Of a stretch of DNA of 64,000 nt, positions 50,932-60,369 are shown in pieces. Source of the stretch: Thalassobius sp047123305 (GTDB lineage Bacteria > Pseudomonadota > Alphaproteobacteria > Rhodobacterales > Rhodobacteraceae); NCBI RefSeq assembly GCF_047123305.1, contig NZ_CP138918.1, forward strand, positions 806,001 through 870,000, written 5' to 3'. The position numbers and the translations under genes are program-made. How positions within the stretch are numbered: position 1 is the stretch's first letter; the number at the start of each line of letters is the position of its first letter. Below the pieces are notes generated by a model, which was given only the letters and a program-made list of their open reading frames with translations, had not been told where the DNA came from and ran no database searches.

Positions 50932-51621
50932 ATGAGTGAACAGCATTGGATCGGTGTGGTTGAAGAGCTGGGCAAACGTCTCGCGTGGGAGTTTGCTGGC
51001 GATGCCGTTGTGGGCGTGGCCCAGGACGGGGCGGCAGCGGCACAGGTGGTGACATTTGACGAAGGCCCGGTGCAGACTGTACCGACATCCTTGGTAGCGG
51101 GCGGTGCGTTGCAGCAGTCCCAACCGCAGGGCCTGTTGCCGATGGCGGCGCGACTGGCGCTGGCAGGGTTGTGCCGCACACAGAAAGACTGGGATGGCGT
51201 CGCCTGTGTGGTGCTGGGCGATCGCAGCCATTGGGTGCAGATCAGCGCCGATGAGGCCGTGAGCTTCCAAAGTTACCTGTCCCCTGCCCTTGCCGCGACA
51301 TTGGGGGCCAAAGGGCCCGAGATTGACGCCGACGCGCTTGGCGATACGCTGTCGCGGCCGGAACGGCTGGCCACACAGCTGTCGTCGGCGGAATTGACTC
51401 GCGATTCGGCGCGGTTGCTGGGGCATCTTCTGGGCGCGGAACTGGCCGCGACCCGTCCTTACTGGCTGGGCCAGCGGGTGGCACTGATTGCCGAAGGTCC
51501 GATGCAACAGGGCTATGCCGCCGGGTTCAAGACCCAGGGCCTGATGCTGGAACAACATGATTTACGTGATCTGCAACAACAGGGCATGATCGCTTTTAAC
51601 ACCCAACACAACGCCGTCTGA
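50932..51621 (+). CDS. Degenerate 2-dehydro-3-deoxygalactonokinase-like protein
   Basis: 229 aa, shorter than DgoK enzymes (about 290-310). The start HWIGVVEELGKRLAWEFAGD aligns by eye to the DgoK opening (W-I-x-V-D-W-G-T-x-x-L-R-A-W) but has lost the acidic/Gly-Thr phosphate loop. VVLGDRSHWVQIS aligns to the LPGTHSKWV segment, and ARLLGHLLGAELAATRPYW to the DgoK C-terminal helix. It looks like a kinase-fold protein without catalysis, or a decaying gene; intact frame and good codons argue against a pseudogene. Followed by deoC, 8 bases away. Confidence 0.65.
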   Translation: MSEQHWIGVVEELGKRLAWEFAGDAVVGVAQDGAAAAQVVTFDEGPVQTVPTSLVAGGALQQSQPQGLLPMAARLALAGLCRTQKDWDGVACVVLGDRSHWVQISADEAVSFQSYLSPALAATLGAKGPEIDADALGDTLSRPERLATQLSSAELTRDSARLLGHLLGAELAATRPYWLGQRVALIAEGPMQQGYAAGFKTQGLMLEQHDLRDLQQQGMIAFNTQHNAV

Positions 51622-51629
51622 GGCCCGTG

Positions 51630-52661
51630 ATGGATCAGACGTCCTATCAACCGCAGTCCATGGAGGACAAGGTGACAACCGAAGTGAAAGAGACAACCGC
51701 GCAGCTGCCGCAGCTGCATGAGCCGCGCAACCCCGGCATGGAACTGGACCTCGACTGGGTCGCCCGTGTGCAGGCCAATACCTCGGCCATCGAACGCCGC
51801 TGCGCCACCCTGCCGGGCCGCCGTTCGGTCAAGAAGGACTATCAGGCGGCCTGGCTCTTGAAAGCCATCACCTGCATCGACCTAACCACACTGTCGGGTG
51901 ATGACACGGTGGGCCGTGTGGCGCGGCTCTGTGCCAAAGCCAAAACACCGGTGCGGTCCGAGATTCTGGCCGAACTGGGCGTTGACGGCATCACCACCGG
52001 CGCGGTCTGCGTGTATCACGACATGATCGAAAGCGCCGTGGCCAACCTCAAAGGCACCGGTATTCCGGTGGCGGCGGTTTCCACCGGTTTCCCTGCGGGC
52101 CTGTCGCCTTTCCACCTGCGCGTTGAAGAGATCCGCGAAAGCGTCAAAGCGGGGGCTGAGGAAATCGATATCGTGATTTCCCGCCGTCACGTGTTGAGCC
52201 AGAACTGGCAGGCGCTTTATGATGAGATGAAAGCCTTCCGCGAGGCCTGTGGCGATGCCCATGTGAAGGCCATTCTGGCGACCGGCGAACTGGGCTCGCT
52301 GCGCAATGTCGCGCGTGCCTCGCTGATCTGCATGATGGCCGGGGCGGATTTCATCAAAACCTCCACCGGGAAAGAAAGCGTCAACGCCACCCTGCCGGTC
52401 AGCCTGGTGATGATCCGCGCCATTCGCGATTACTATGACCGCACTGGCTATCGGGTTGGTTACAAGCCAGCGGGCGGCATTTCCAAAGCCAAAGATGCGA
52501 TCACCTATCTGGCCCTGATCAAAGAAGAGCTGGGCGATCGCTGGCTGCAGCCGGATCTGTTCCGCTTTGGCGCGTCGTCGCTGCTGGGCGATATTGAACG
52601 CCAGCTGGAACATCACGTCACTGGCGCCTATTCGGCCAGCCACCGTCACGCAATGGGATAA
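51630..52661 (+). CDS. deoC: Deoxyribose-phosphate aldolase
   Basis: 343 aa from ATG at 51630 (GAGG six bases before). The aldolase barrel has Schiff-base Lys243 (DFIKTSTGKES), the second catalytic Lys in GYKPAGGIS and Asp in CIDLTTLSGDD. About 60 extra N-terminal residues are as in long DeoC forms. It cleaves deoxyribose-5-phosphate to acetaldehyde and glyceraldehyde-3-phosphate. The aldehyde dehydrogenase directly downstream can take the acetaldehyde. Confidence 0.95.
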   Translation: MDQTSYQPQSMEDKVTTEVKETTAQLPQLHEPRNPGMELDLDWVARVQANTSAIERRCATLPGRRSVKKDYQAAWLLKAITCIDLTTLSGDDTVGRVARLCAKAKTPVRSEILAELGVDGITTGAVCVYHDMIESAVANLKGTGIPVAAVSTGFPAGLSPFHLRVEEIRESVKAGAEEIDIVISRRHVLSQNWQALYDEMKAFREACGDAHVKAILATGELGSLRNVARASLICMMAGADFIKTSTGKESVNATLPVSLVMIRAIRDYYDRTGYRVGYKPAGGISKAKDAITYLALIKEELGDRWLQPDLFRFGASSLLGDIERQLEHHVTGAYSASHRHAMG

Positions 52662-52703
52662 GGGCGGCAGCTGCCCCCAGATCGTTACAGAAAGTCACGT
52701 ACA

Positions 52704-55049
52704 ATGACCGTTAAAGAGATCTTTGAAACCATGGACTATGGCCCCGCCCCCGAATCTGCCGCCGAAGCGCTGGCATGGCTTGTTGATCAGGGGGACCGTT
52801 TTGGCCATTTCATCGATGGTGCCTTCACCACGCCCGGTGACGGTTTTGACAGCAAAAACCCCGCAACCGGTGAGACTCTGGCGACGCTGAGCCAGGCCAC
52901 TCAGGACGATGTGGATGCCGCCGTTGCCGCCGCCCGCAAAGCGCAGCCCAAATGGGCCAAGCTGGGCGGTCACGGCCGGGCCAAGCACCTCTATGCCATT
53001 GCCCGTCTGCTGCAGAAACATTCGCGCCTGTTTGCCGTGCTGGAAACGCTGGACAACGGCAAGCCGATCCGCGAAAGCCGCGACATCGATATCCCGCTGG
53101 TGCAGCGTCATTTCTATCACCACGCCGGTATGGCCCAACTGATGGAAGAGGAACTGCAGGGCCGCGAGGCGCTTGGCGTCTGTGGTCAGGTGATCCCGTG
53201 GAACTTCCCACTGCTAATGCTGGCGTGGAAAGTGGCTCCGGCGCTGGCGATGGGCAACACCGTGGTTCTGAAACCTGCGGAATACACGTCGCTCACCGCA
53301 CTGTGCTTTGCTGATCTTTGCCGCAAGGCGGGTCTGCCCAAAGGTGTTGTGAACATCGTCACCGGCGACGGCGCTGTGGGTGAGATGATCACCACCCATG
53401 AAGACATCGACAAGGTGGCCTTCACCGGCTCCACCGCCGTGGGCCGCCACATCCGCCGCGCCACCGCTGGTCAGGGCAAAGGCCTGACGCTGGAGCTGGG
53501 CGGCAAGTCACCCTACATCGTCTTTGACGACGCCGATATCGACAGCGCCATCGAAGGTCTGGTCGATGCGATCTGGTTCAACCAGGGTCAGGTCTGCTGT
53601 GCAGGATCGCGCCTGTTGGTGCAGGAAGGCATCGCCGAGCAGTTCCATGCCAAGCTGAAGGCCCGCATGGACAAGCTGCGCGTTGGCAACCCGATGGACA
53701 AATGCATCGACATGGGCGCGCTGGCCGATCCGGTACAGCTGGCGACCGTGACCAAAATGGTCGACGCCTGCGACGGTGGTGAGATCTATCGTGCCGACGG
53801 TGGCATTCCGGCCAATGGCTGTTTCTACCCGCCAACCCTGATTTCGGGCCTCAGCCCGGCAGATCCGCTGATGCAGGAAGAGATTTTTGGTCCGGTGCTT
53901 GTCACCTCCACCTTCCGCACCCCGGCTGAGGTGGTCGATCTGGCCAATAACACCCGTTACGGTCTGGCGGCGACGCTCTGGACTGAAAATGTGAACCTCG
54001 CGCTGGACATCGCGCCCAAGCTGGTTGCCGGTGTGGTCTGGATCAACGGCACCAATATGTTTGATGCCGCCGCTGGTTTTGGCGGCGTGCGCGAAAGCGG
54101 CTTTGGCCGTGAAGGCGGCTGGGAAGGTCTGAGCGCCTATACCAAGCCCGCGCGCAAAACCAAGGCGCTGAAGAAGGTGGAACCATTCCACGGCAGTGAA
54201 ATCGCACCTGCCGGTGTGGATCGCACTGGTAAGCTGTATATCGGCGGCAAACAGGCTCGTCCCGATAGCGGTTATTCGCGCGACGTCTGGTCGAAAGCGG
54301 GCAAACATCTGGGTGAGGTTCCGATTGCCAACCGCAAGGACATCCGCAACGCGGTTGAGGCGGCACGTGGCGCCAAAGGTTGGGGCAAAACCACCGGCCA
54401 TTTGCGGGCGCAGATCCTCTACTACATCGCTGAAAACCTCTCGGCCCGTGCTGATGAGTTTGCGCGTCGGATCAACGATCTGACCGGTGGCAAGGAGGGC
54501 GCGAAAGAGGTTGAAGCCTCGGTGCAGCGTCTGTTCACCTATGCGGCCTGGGCCGACAAATACGATGGGGCCGCCAAAGGTGTGCCGATCCGTGGTGTGG
54601 CGCTGTCGATGAAGGAACCCGTGGGTGTGATCGGCGCACTGTGTGCCGATGAGGCACCGCTGTTGGGTCTGATTTCCACCATGGCCCCGGCCATTGCGAT
54701 GGGCAACCGCGTGGTGCTGACCGCCAGCGAAGCCTTCCCGCTGGCCGCGCTCGATTTCTACCAGATCCTCGAAACTTCGGACGTGCCGGGTGGCGTGGTC
54801 AACATCGTCACCGGCAGCCATGAAGAACTGGCAGACACGCTAGCCAAACACATGGATGTGGACGCGCTCTGGAGCTTCTCCTCCTCGGATGTTTCCGCGC
54901 TGATCGAACGCGAAAGCGCCGGCAACCTGAAACGCACCTGGGTCAACAACGGCCAAGGCCGGGATTGGATGGGCGCTGAGGGTCAGGGCAAAGAGTTCCT
55001 GCAAGCCGCGACAGAGGTGAAAACCATCTGGGTGCCCTACGGCGAATAG
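52704..55049 (+). CDS. ALDH16-type double-domain aldehyde dehydrogenase
   Basis: 781 aa. The first domain (about 25-490) is a complete ALDH with Glu264 (LELGGKS) and Cys298 (NQGQVCCAGSR). The second (about 510-780) repeats the ALDH fold but has no catalytic Cys (ends NNGQGRDWMGAEGQGKEF). This matches ALDH16, whose bacterial members include a roseobacter enzyme with known structure. It should oxidise acetaldehyde made by DeoC to acetate with NAD(P)+. Operon with deoC; terminator downstream. Confidence 0.93.
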   Translation: MTVKEIFETMDYGPAPESAAEALAWLVDQGDRFGHFIDGAFTTPGDGFDSKNPATGETLATLSQATQDDVDAAVAAARKAQPKWAKLGGHGRAKHLYAIARLLQKHSRLFAVLETLDNGKPIRESRDIDIPLVQRHFYHHAGMAQLMEEELQGREALGVCGQVIPWNFPLLMLAWKVAPALAMGNTVVLKPAEYTSLTALCFADLCRKAGLPKGVVNIVTGDGAVGEMITTHEDIDKVAFTGSTAVGRHIRRATAGQGKGLTLELGGKSPYIVFDDADIDSAIEGLVDAIWFNQGQVCCAGSRLLVQEGIAEQFHAKLKARMDKLRVGNPMDKCIDMGALADPVQLATVTKMVDACDGGEIYRADGGIPANGCFYPPTLISGLSPADPLMQEEIFGPVLVTSTFRTPAEVVDLANNTRYGLAATLWTENVNLALDIAPKLVAGVVWINGTNMFDAAAGFGGVRESGFGREGGWEGLSAYTKPARKTKALKKVEPFHGSEIAPAGVDRTGKLYIGGKQARPDSGYSRDVWSKAGKHLGEVPIANRKDIRNAVEAARGAKGWGKTTGHLRAQILYYIAENLSARADEFARRINDLTGGKEGAKEVEASVQRLFTYAAWADKYDGAAKGVPIRGVALSMKEPVGVIGALCADEAPLLGLISTMAPAIAMGNRVVLTASEAFPLAALDFYQILETSDVPGGVVNIVTGSHEELADTLAKHMDVDALWSFSSSDVSALIERESAGNLKRTWVNNGQGRDWMGAEGQGKEFLQAATEVKTIWVPYGE

Positions 55050-55078
55050 TTCTCTGGGCCTTAACCATTAGGAAAAGC

Positions 55079-55116
55079 AAAACGGCAGGTCCTGAAAAAG
55101 GGCCTGCCGTTTTCGT
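55079..55116. terminator. Terminator between ALDH16 and the converging AraC gene, probably bidirectional
   Basis: AAAACGGCAGGTCC, seven-base loop, GGGCCTGCCGTTTTCGTTT (55079-55116), one wobble pair. A-rich on the left and T-rich on the right. Confidence 0.88.
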
Positions 55117-55135
55117 TTCGCGATACTGCCAACTC

Positions 55136-56296
55136 CTACTTGCGCAGGTCAGAGGGGGTTTTACCGGTCTCACGCTTGAACGCTTTGTAGAAGGCGGAGC
55201 GGGAGTTGAAGCCAACGTCATAGGCAATGACCAGAATCGTCTCCTCCGTTGTGGTCAATTGCTGGATAGCGTCCTGCACCCGCCAGCCGTTTACCAGATC
55301 AAAGAAGCTCTTGTTCAACTGCGTGTTCAGCGCCTGTGACACGTAATGCGAATTGGCCCCGACGTGTTTCGCCAGATCCCAAAGCGACAGATTGGGATCG
55401 CGGTAGAGCATATCCTGCGACATGGCGGCTTCGATCTTTTCAGCGATGCGTTGCGCGCGGGCGTCATCAAGAGCGGACTTTTCGTATTTGGGCTCCGCGG
55501 GCGTCTCGGGCAGCGGACGCTCATCCTGCATCTGTCTGGTCAGCCCCGGGCGCTGCCGCAACCCCCAGATGCCAAGCACCCAAAACAGTGCCAGCAATGC
55601 CAGACTGTTGAGAACCAGCGCCTCTGCTTCAAAATCCGTTTCACTTAAGGCCCCGACAAAGATCGACGCACTGTGAAGCACATTGAGCACCAGATAGAGC
55701 ACGGCCGCCCCCATGATGGCCCAGATCCACGTCAGCTCTTTGTTCTCGGTACTGGCAAACACATCTTTCAACCGCGCCTGATAGGCGATGAGGCGGCGCA
55801 CCGTCAGATAGGTGTAGGTGGCAATCATGATCTTGAAGGCCACATCCGCCACCAAAACCAACACCACCATCAGCAGCAGGGCGGGGACTCGTGGGTCATC
55901 TTCTGCCAGCTCGGCCTCAACCAGATCGGACGGGAAAAAAACCGTGGACCAGAAACACAATGTGACCACAACGATGGGAATAACATGGCGGCGCAATCTG
56001 GCGATCCGCGCCAGATCCCCTTCTGAGGTCAGACCACGCACGTAAAGCCAGAACAGAAACGGGCTGGCCACCTCAAGCCCGCCCACAAGCAGGCCGAGGC
56101 GCGCGACCCAGACCGGCATGCCCTGCATCTCTGACAGTTGCAGAACGCCTGCGGCAAGGGCTTTGAAAAGGAATATCAGTGCCAGCGGCAGGTAGATGCC
56201 GGGATCGCGCCGACGTAAAATCAACAGGTGTGCGCAGAATAGACAAACCGCCACGGTGGCCACATTCAGAGCCGTCTCAATTGAATCAAAATACAT
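55136..56296 (-). CDS. Membrane-anchored AraC-family transcriptional regulator
   Basis: 386 aa from ATG at 56296. About seven hydrophobic helices fill residues 5-255, then a linker, then an AraC HTH domain (about 290-386) with LSLWDLAKHVGANSHYVSQA and VIAYDVGFNSRSAFYKAFKR. This 7TM-plus-HTH layout suggests direct sensing of a membrane or periplasmic signal. The start has only a weak ribosome binding site. A 359-base gap separates it from the divergent lipoprotein gene. Confidence 0.88.
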   Translation of the reverse strand: MYFDSIETALNVATVAVCLFCAHLLILRRRDPGIYLPLALIFLFKALAAGVLQLSEMQGMPVWVARLGLLVGGLEVASPFLFWLYVRGLTSEGDLARIARLRRHVIPIVVVTLCFWSTVFFPSDLVEAELAEDDPRVPALLLMVVLVLVADVAFKIMIATYTYLTVRRLIAYQARLKDVFASTENKELTWIWAIMGAAVLYLVLNVLHSASIFVGALSETDFEAEALVLNSLALLALFWVLGIWGLRQRPGLTRQMQDERPLPETPAEPKYEKSALDDARAQRIAEKIEAAMSQDMLYRDPNLSLWDLAKHVGANSHYVSQALNTQLNKSFFDLVNGWRVQDAIQQLTTTEETILVIAYDVGFNSRSAFYKAFKRETGKTPSDLRK

Positions 56297-56655
56297 TATC
56301 AAACCCGTTCCCAGAGCTGCGCCAATAACCGCACCTGCGGCTTGCCAGCTATTTCCCAGTCGGGCAACCGTAGAAGCCGTTCTCGCCCCATTCGATATCC
56401 GCCCCACTGCATCGACAGCTTTTCGATACCCGCCCCGCCCTTCACCCGTCGTCTCTATCGACCGGCAAGGACATCTCGCGGAAGTCCTGCCGCCTCAAAA
56501 CGCGTCCAATATGTCCTTCCCGATGGAAAGAGACGACATCCACAGAGGTCCCGTGCTGTGTGTGGCCACAGCCGGACCAGCAGCCGAAGCGGGGGCATCA
56601 TGCCCCACGCAAATGTCTGGAAGACGGTCAAAAGAGATATTTTATGAGGAACACT
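56297..56655. other. Gene-free divergent region with a short palindrome
   Basis: 359 bases between the AraC regulator and the small lipoprotein. Short frames cross it on both strands but none has a ribosome binding site or family resemblance. GGGGCAT-C-ATGCCCC (56592-56606) is a clean dyad 50 bases before the lipoprotein start and may be an operator. Nothing else was assigned. Confidence 0.45.
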
Positions 56656-56982
56656 ATGACCCTTCGCACACTCCAGCTTGCGCTGATTGGCATCCTTGCA
56701 CTTGGCGGGCTTGTTGCCTGCGGTGAATCCAAAGCCCAATTGGCGGCAGCGAATTCCTATAGTTGCACCGACCTGGCCCGCGAAATCGGCAAGCGTGAAC
56801 AGCGCAAAACCTCGGCACAAGTCGATGGCTTTGCCAATTCGATGGTTTCCATTTTCACCAGCGACAAAGAGCTGCGCACCGCAGCGGACGTGGAAACAGG
56901 TGTAAACCTGATCGACGAAATTGACGCCGGGAAGTCGTTGAACCAACTGCAGAAGATTTACCAGGCCAAAGGCTGCGCCTGA
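56656..56982 (+). CDS. Small hypothetical lipoprotein
   Basis: 108 aa from ATG at 56656 with AGGA upstream. Lipobox LGGLVAC gives Cys22 as lipidation site. The mature part of 87 residues is mostly helical (CTDLAREIGKREQRKTSAQV) with two further cysteines (in SYSCTD and KGCA at the end) that may pair. No known domain. It could be regulated by the divergent AraC-type protein. A stem-loop without T run follows (56996-57018: GCACAGCCC-CTCAC-GGGCTGTGC). Confidence 0.75.
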   Translation: MTLRTLQLALIGILALGGLVACGESKAQLAAANSYSCTDLAREIGKREQRKTSAQVDGFANSMVSIFTSDKELRTAADVETGVNLIDEIDAGKSLNQLQKIYQAKGCA

Positions 56983-57039
56983 TCTCAATAGGCGCGCACA
57001 GCCCCTCACGGGCTGTGCAACGCCTCAATGAGAAGGGTG

Positions 57040-58341
57040 TTAATCCAAGCCCTCTGGCTGACCAACCACCACAAAAGTCAGGGCCTCTGGCGTCAGCAGG
57101 CGCTTAGCGACCCGGTTCATGTCTTCCAGCGTCACCGCATTCACCCGATCATTGCGGGTCGCCATATAATCGATGGGCATGTTGTCCATCTGCATCCCCA
57201 CCATGATGTTGGCAATGGAGGCATTGCTGTCAAACCGCAGCGGATAGGCGCCCGTCAGATAGGTCTTGGCATCCTGCAGCTCTTCTGCGGTGACCCCTTC
57301 TGCGGCAGCTTTAGCCCATTCGGTACGGATCACCTCAATCGCCTGCGCCACGCGGTCGTTGGCCGATGAAACCGACCCCATCCAAAGTTTAGCCTGATCC
57401 TTGTCGGCCAGGAAGGAATAGACCCCATAGGTCAGCCCCCGCTTTTCCCGCACCTCTTCCATCAGACGGCTTTCAAACGACCCGCCGCCAAGGATCAGAT
57501 CCAGAATGAAGGCAGGGAAGAAATCCGGATCCTCCCGTTCGATCCCACCCTGCGCCCAAAGCGCCACCGACTGCGGGGTGGCAAACTCAACCACCTGGTT
57601 GCCACCGGGTAGGTTCAGCTCTGCCGGACCAGGCAGTGGAACCGAGGCTGCGGGCAGCCCGCCCAGCAAGGTGTCGAGCAGCGTCGCAAGCTCCTCGGCG
57701 GTGATGTCGCCCACGGCAGAGATATAAACACGATCGCGGACCAGAAGGTTCTGATGCGCGGTGACAAGGTCGTCACGGGTCAACGCCGCCACACTGTCCA
57801 AGGTGCCGTTGAGCGGCAGCGCATAGGGGTGATCGCCATACAGCAGCTCCGACATTGCCTGACTGGCAATGTCCCGCGGAGATTTCAGATCCGAGCGGAT
57901 GACCGACAAGACCTGTTCACGCACCCGCTCAATCGCGCCTTCGTCAAACCGCGGCTCAACGACGGAGCCCCGCAGCAATTCCACGGCCTGATCGCGGTTT
58001 TCCGTCAAAAAACGGGCTGAGATCGCAACTGCATCATCGTAGATGTCATATTCAAACGAGGCCGCCAGCCCTTCCACCGCGCGGGCAAAATCGCGGGCGT
58101 CCATATCACCGGTGCCTTCTTCCAACAGGCCGACCATCAGGTTCGAAGCGCCCTTCTTACCAGCCAGGTCCAGCGCGGCGCCGCCTTTGAAGCGCAGCTC
58201 CAGCGCCACAAAGGGGATCGAATGGTCCTCAACCAGCCAGGCGTTGTAGCCGCCAGGCGAGGTGACAGGCTGAATGTCCACAGCAGCCCGAGCGGGCGTG
58301 ATGACGGCAAGGGCAACAAGTACCAAAATAAAACGCAGCAT
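57040..58341 (-). CDS. M16 peptidase-like protein, probably the non-catalytic subunit
   Basis: 433 aa from ATG at 58341 (AGGAGGG six bases before; the in-frame TTG at 58347 overlaps the Shine-Dalgarno). Signal peptide MLRFILVLVALAVITPARA. Two M16 half-domains; the zinc motif HxxEH is missing (the corresponding position reads GASNLMVGLLEEG). The substrate-clamping R/Y segment REKRGLTYGVYSF is kept. With the upstream M16 protein it should form a heterodimeric periplasmic peptidase. Confidence 0.9.
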   Translation of the reverse strand: MLRFILVLVALAVITPARAAVDIQPVTSPGGYNAWLVEDHSIPFVALELRFKGGAALDLAGKKGASNLMVGLLEEGTGDMDARDFARAVEGLAASFEYDIYDDAVAISARFLTENRDQAVELLRGSVVEPRFDEGAIERVREQVLSVIRSDLKSPRDIASQAMSELLYGDHPYALPLNGTLDSVAALTRDDLVTAHQNLLVRDRVYISAVGDITAEELATLLDTLLGGLPAASVPLPGPAELNLPGGNQVVEFATPQSVALWAQGGIEREDPDFFPAFILDLILGGGSFESRLMEEVREKRGLTYGVYSFLADKDQAKLWMGSVSSANDRVAQAIEVIRTEWAKAAAEGVTAEELQDAKTYLTGAYPLRFDSNASIANIMVGMQMDNMPIDYMATRNDRVNAVTLEDMNRVAKRLLTPEALTFVVVGQPEGLD

Positions 58342-58343
58342 GA

Positions 58344-59687
58344 TCAACCCTCCTCTGCCATCAGCCAGCCGGTGACGGATGTTTTACGGTTCAGCACTTT
58401 GCGTGCGGCCTCCATGATGTCCTCGGAGGTGACAGCCTGCAGCACATTGGGCCAATCCTGCACATCCTCAACCGTCAGCCCCTGTGTCAACGCACGGCCA
58501 TAACGGTTGGCCAGCCCTTCCACATCATCACGGGCATAGATTTCCGAGGCGCGAATCTGCGTTTTGATCCGTTCCAGATGGGCCTCGTCTACGCCTTCCT
58601 CAAGGAATTCGGCCAACACACGATCCATCGCATCCTCAGCCTCTTGCAAGGACACCCCAGGGGCGGGCACCACAACGGTGTTAAAGGTGGTCGGGTCCAA
58701 TGACCCACCACCATAAAACGCCCCGGCATAGACAGCGGTCTGGGTGTTGAACTGCAGCTTTTCCGCCATCACAGCGGTTTGCCCACCGCCCAGCACTTCC
58801 CCCAGCATCCGCAGAGCGGCCGCGTCTTTCTGATCACCCGCGTTGCGTTCGGGGGCCAGATAGGACCGGCTGACATAGGGCTGCGCCACACGGGCATCCC
58901 GATAGATCATCCTGCGTTCAGCGGTTTGTGGCGGTTCCTGACTGCGGGTGCGTTCGGTGGGCAGTTCTGGGTTGGCAGGGATCACACCATAATAGGTCTT
59001 GGCCAGCGCCTCGACCTCTTGTGGCGTGACATCGCCGGCAACCACCAGAATGGCGTTATTCGGGGAATAATATGTGCCATAGAAAGACAGCGCGTCGGCC
59101 ATATCCAATTCTTCCATCTCATGCCGCCAGCCGATGATCGGCACGCCATAGCGATGGTTTAGATATTGCGCCGCGTTTTTCTGTTCCCGAAACAGGGCCG
59201 AGGCGCTGTTTTCCACACGTTGGTTGCGCTCTTCCAGGATAACGTCCCGTTCGGTGACGATATCCTCTTCGGTGAGGCGGATATTCACCATCCGGTCGCT
59301 TTCCATCCGCATCATCAGCTCCAGCCGGTCGGCTGCAACCCGCTGAAAATAGGCGGTATAGTCATAGCTGGTGAAAGCATTGTCCGAACCGCCGTTTTTG
59401 GCAACGGTTGCCGAAAACTCGCCAGATTCCAGCGTGTCGGTTGCTTTGAACAGCAGATGTTCCAGAAAATGCGCCACACCAGATTGGCCGATGGGTTCAT
59501 CCGCCGATCCGGCCCGGTACCAGACCATATGCACAACCACGGGGGCACGGTGATCTTCGATCACAACAACCTCCATCCCGTTGTCCAATTCAAAGGCAGT
59601 GACCTGATCGTCCGCCTGCACGGGGGTTAATATCCCCGACAGGCCCAGCCCGGTCAGGGCAACAAAGGCGGCGGTTAAGCGCTTCAT
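58344..59687 (-). CDS. M16 family zinc peptidase, catalytic subunit
   Basis: 447 aa from ATG at 59687 with AGGAGAG upstream. Signal peptide ends near PVQA. The inverted zinc motif HFLEH is at 73-77, with the third ligand in ILEERNQR about residues 152-153. Periplasmic, degrading peptides in a clam-shell chamber. The stop is two bases before the next start, so both subunits are cotranslated. A stem-loop (CGCACGCT-TCA-AGCGTGCG, 59729-59747) lies upstream. Confidence 0.95.
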   Translation of the reverse strand: MKRLTAAFVALTGLGLSGILTPVQADDQVTAFELDNGMEVVVIEDHRAPVVVHMVWYRAGSADEPIGQSGVAHFLEHLLFKATDTLESGEFSATVAKNGGSDNAFTSYDYTAYFQRVAADRLELMMRMESDRMVNIRLTEEDIVTERDVILEERNQRVENSASALFREQKNAAQYLNHRYGVPIIGWRHEMEELDMADALSFYGTYYSPNNAILVVAGDVTPQEVEALAKTYYGVIPANPELPTERTRSQEPPQTAERRMIYRDARVAQPYVSRSYLAPERNAGDQKDAAALRMLGEVLGGGQTAVMAEKLQFNTQTAVYAGAFYGGGSLDPTTFNTVVVPAPGVSLQEAEDAMDRVLAEFLEEGVDEAHLERIKTQIRASEIYARDDVEGLANRYGRALTQGLTVEDVQDWPNVLQAVTSEDIMEAARKVLNRKTSVTGWLMAEEG

Positions 59688-59798
59688 GGCGTCTCTCCTG
59701 TTACTTACAGGCAAGATACGCCGGTCAGCGCACGCTTCAAGCGTGCGTTTGCTGCAATGACAGGGACGTGAGCAGGTGTCAGCCGAAAAAAAGCCGGA

Positions 59799-60317
59799 TC
59801 AGCTTGGCGGTGAGGTGGGAGTCAGCACCCCGAAACCGCGCCATTTCAACGCTTCGACCTTCGGATCCAGCGCTTGACGGCGATAGGCGCGATTGTAGCG
59901 ATCCACCTTCACCAGCTTCAGTTTGGTGAAGCGGGAATTGAACCGACGGAATTCCTCATCCTCAGCGGCCAGCGTTTCGCGGATGTCAGCCGAAACCCCG
60001 TTGCGGCTCACGTGCGAAACCAGTGCCGAATCTGCTGTCGGAATGCCATCCGTCAGAACCAGAGCAGAGGCACGGCCACCCAGCGCCTCAACCCCGTCCC
60101 CAAGCGGGTTCTGATCGGTCAGGTTAGATCCACCGGGCGTCGGCGTGGGCAGGCTGGCGTAATCTGCAGGCTGCTGCAGTTCCTTGCCGGGAAGCACCAT
60201 AAATTCATCGGGACCACCGGTGAACGAGCGCAGATCGCGCAGACCGATATCCCGGTCGTTGCCCGAACAGGCCGAAACGGCCAGCACTGCGAAAATCAAT
60301 ACCAATGCACGCGGCAT
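59799..60317 (-). CDS. DUF3035 lipoprotein (BamF-like)
   Basis: 172 aa from ATG at 60317 (GGAGGG upstream). Lipobox LAVSAC, Cys17. The conserved part GPDEFMVLPGKELQQPADYA followed by a proline-rich LPTPTPGGSNLTDQNP is typical of DUF3035, which I recall as BamF, an accessory lipoprotein of the BAM complex in alphaproteobacteria. It is directly downstream of lspA, the enzyme that would process it. Confidence 0.85.
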   Translation of the reverse strand: MPRALVLIFAVLAVSACSGNDRDIGLRDLRSFTGGPDEFMVLPGKELQQPADYASLPTPTPGGSNLTDQNPLGDGVEALGGRASALVLTDGIPTADSALVSHVSRNGVSADIRETLAAEDEEFRRFNSRFTKLKLVKVDRYNRAYRRQALDPKVEALKWRGFGVLTPTSPPS

Positions 60318-60369
60318 TGCCACCCTCCTGCAAATCTTGCAACCGTCTTAACGGATCTCAGGCGCGGCG

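Noticed and set aside
53508..54821. Long open frame on the minus strand inside ALDH16
   Set aside because: Antisense to a conserved enzyme; low-complexity composition and no ribosome binding site.
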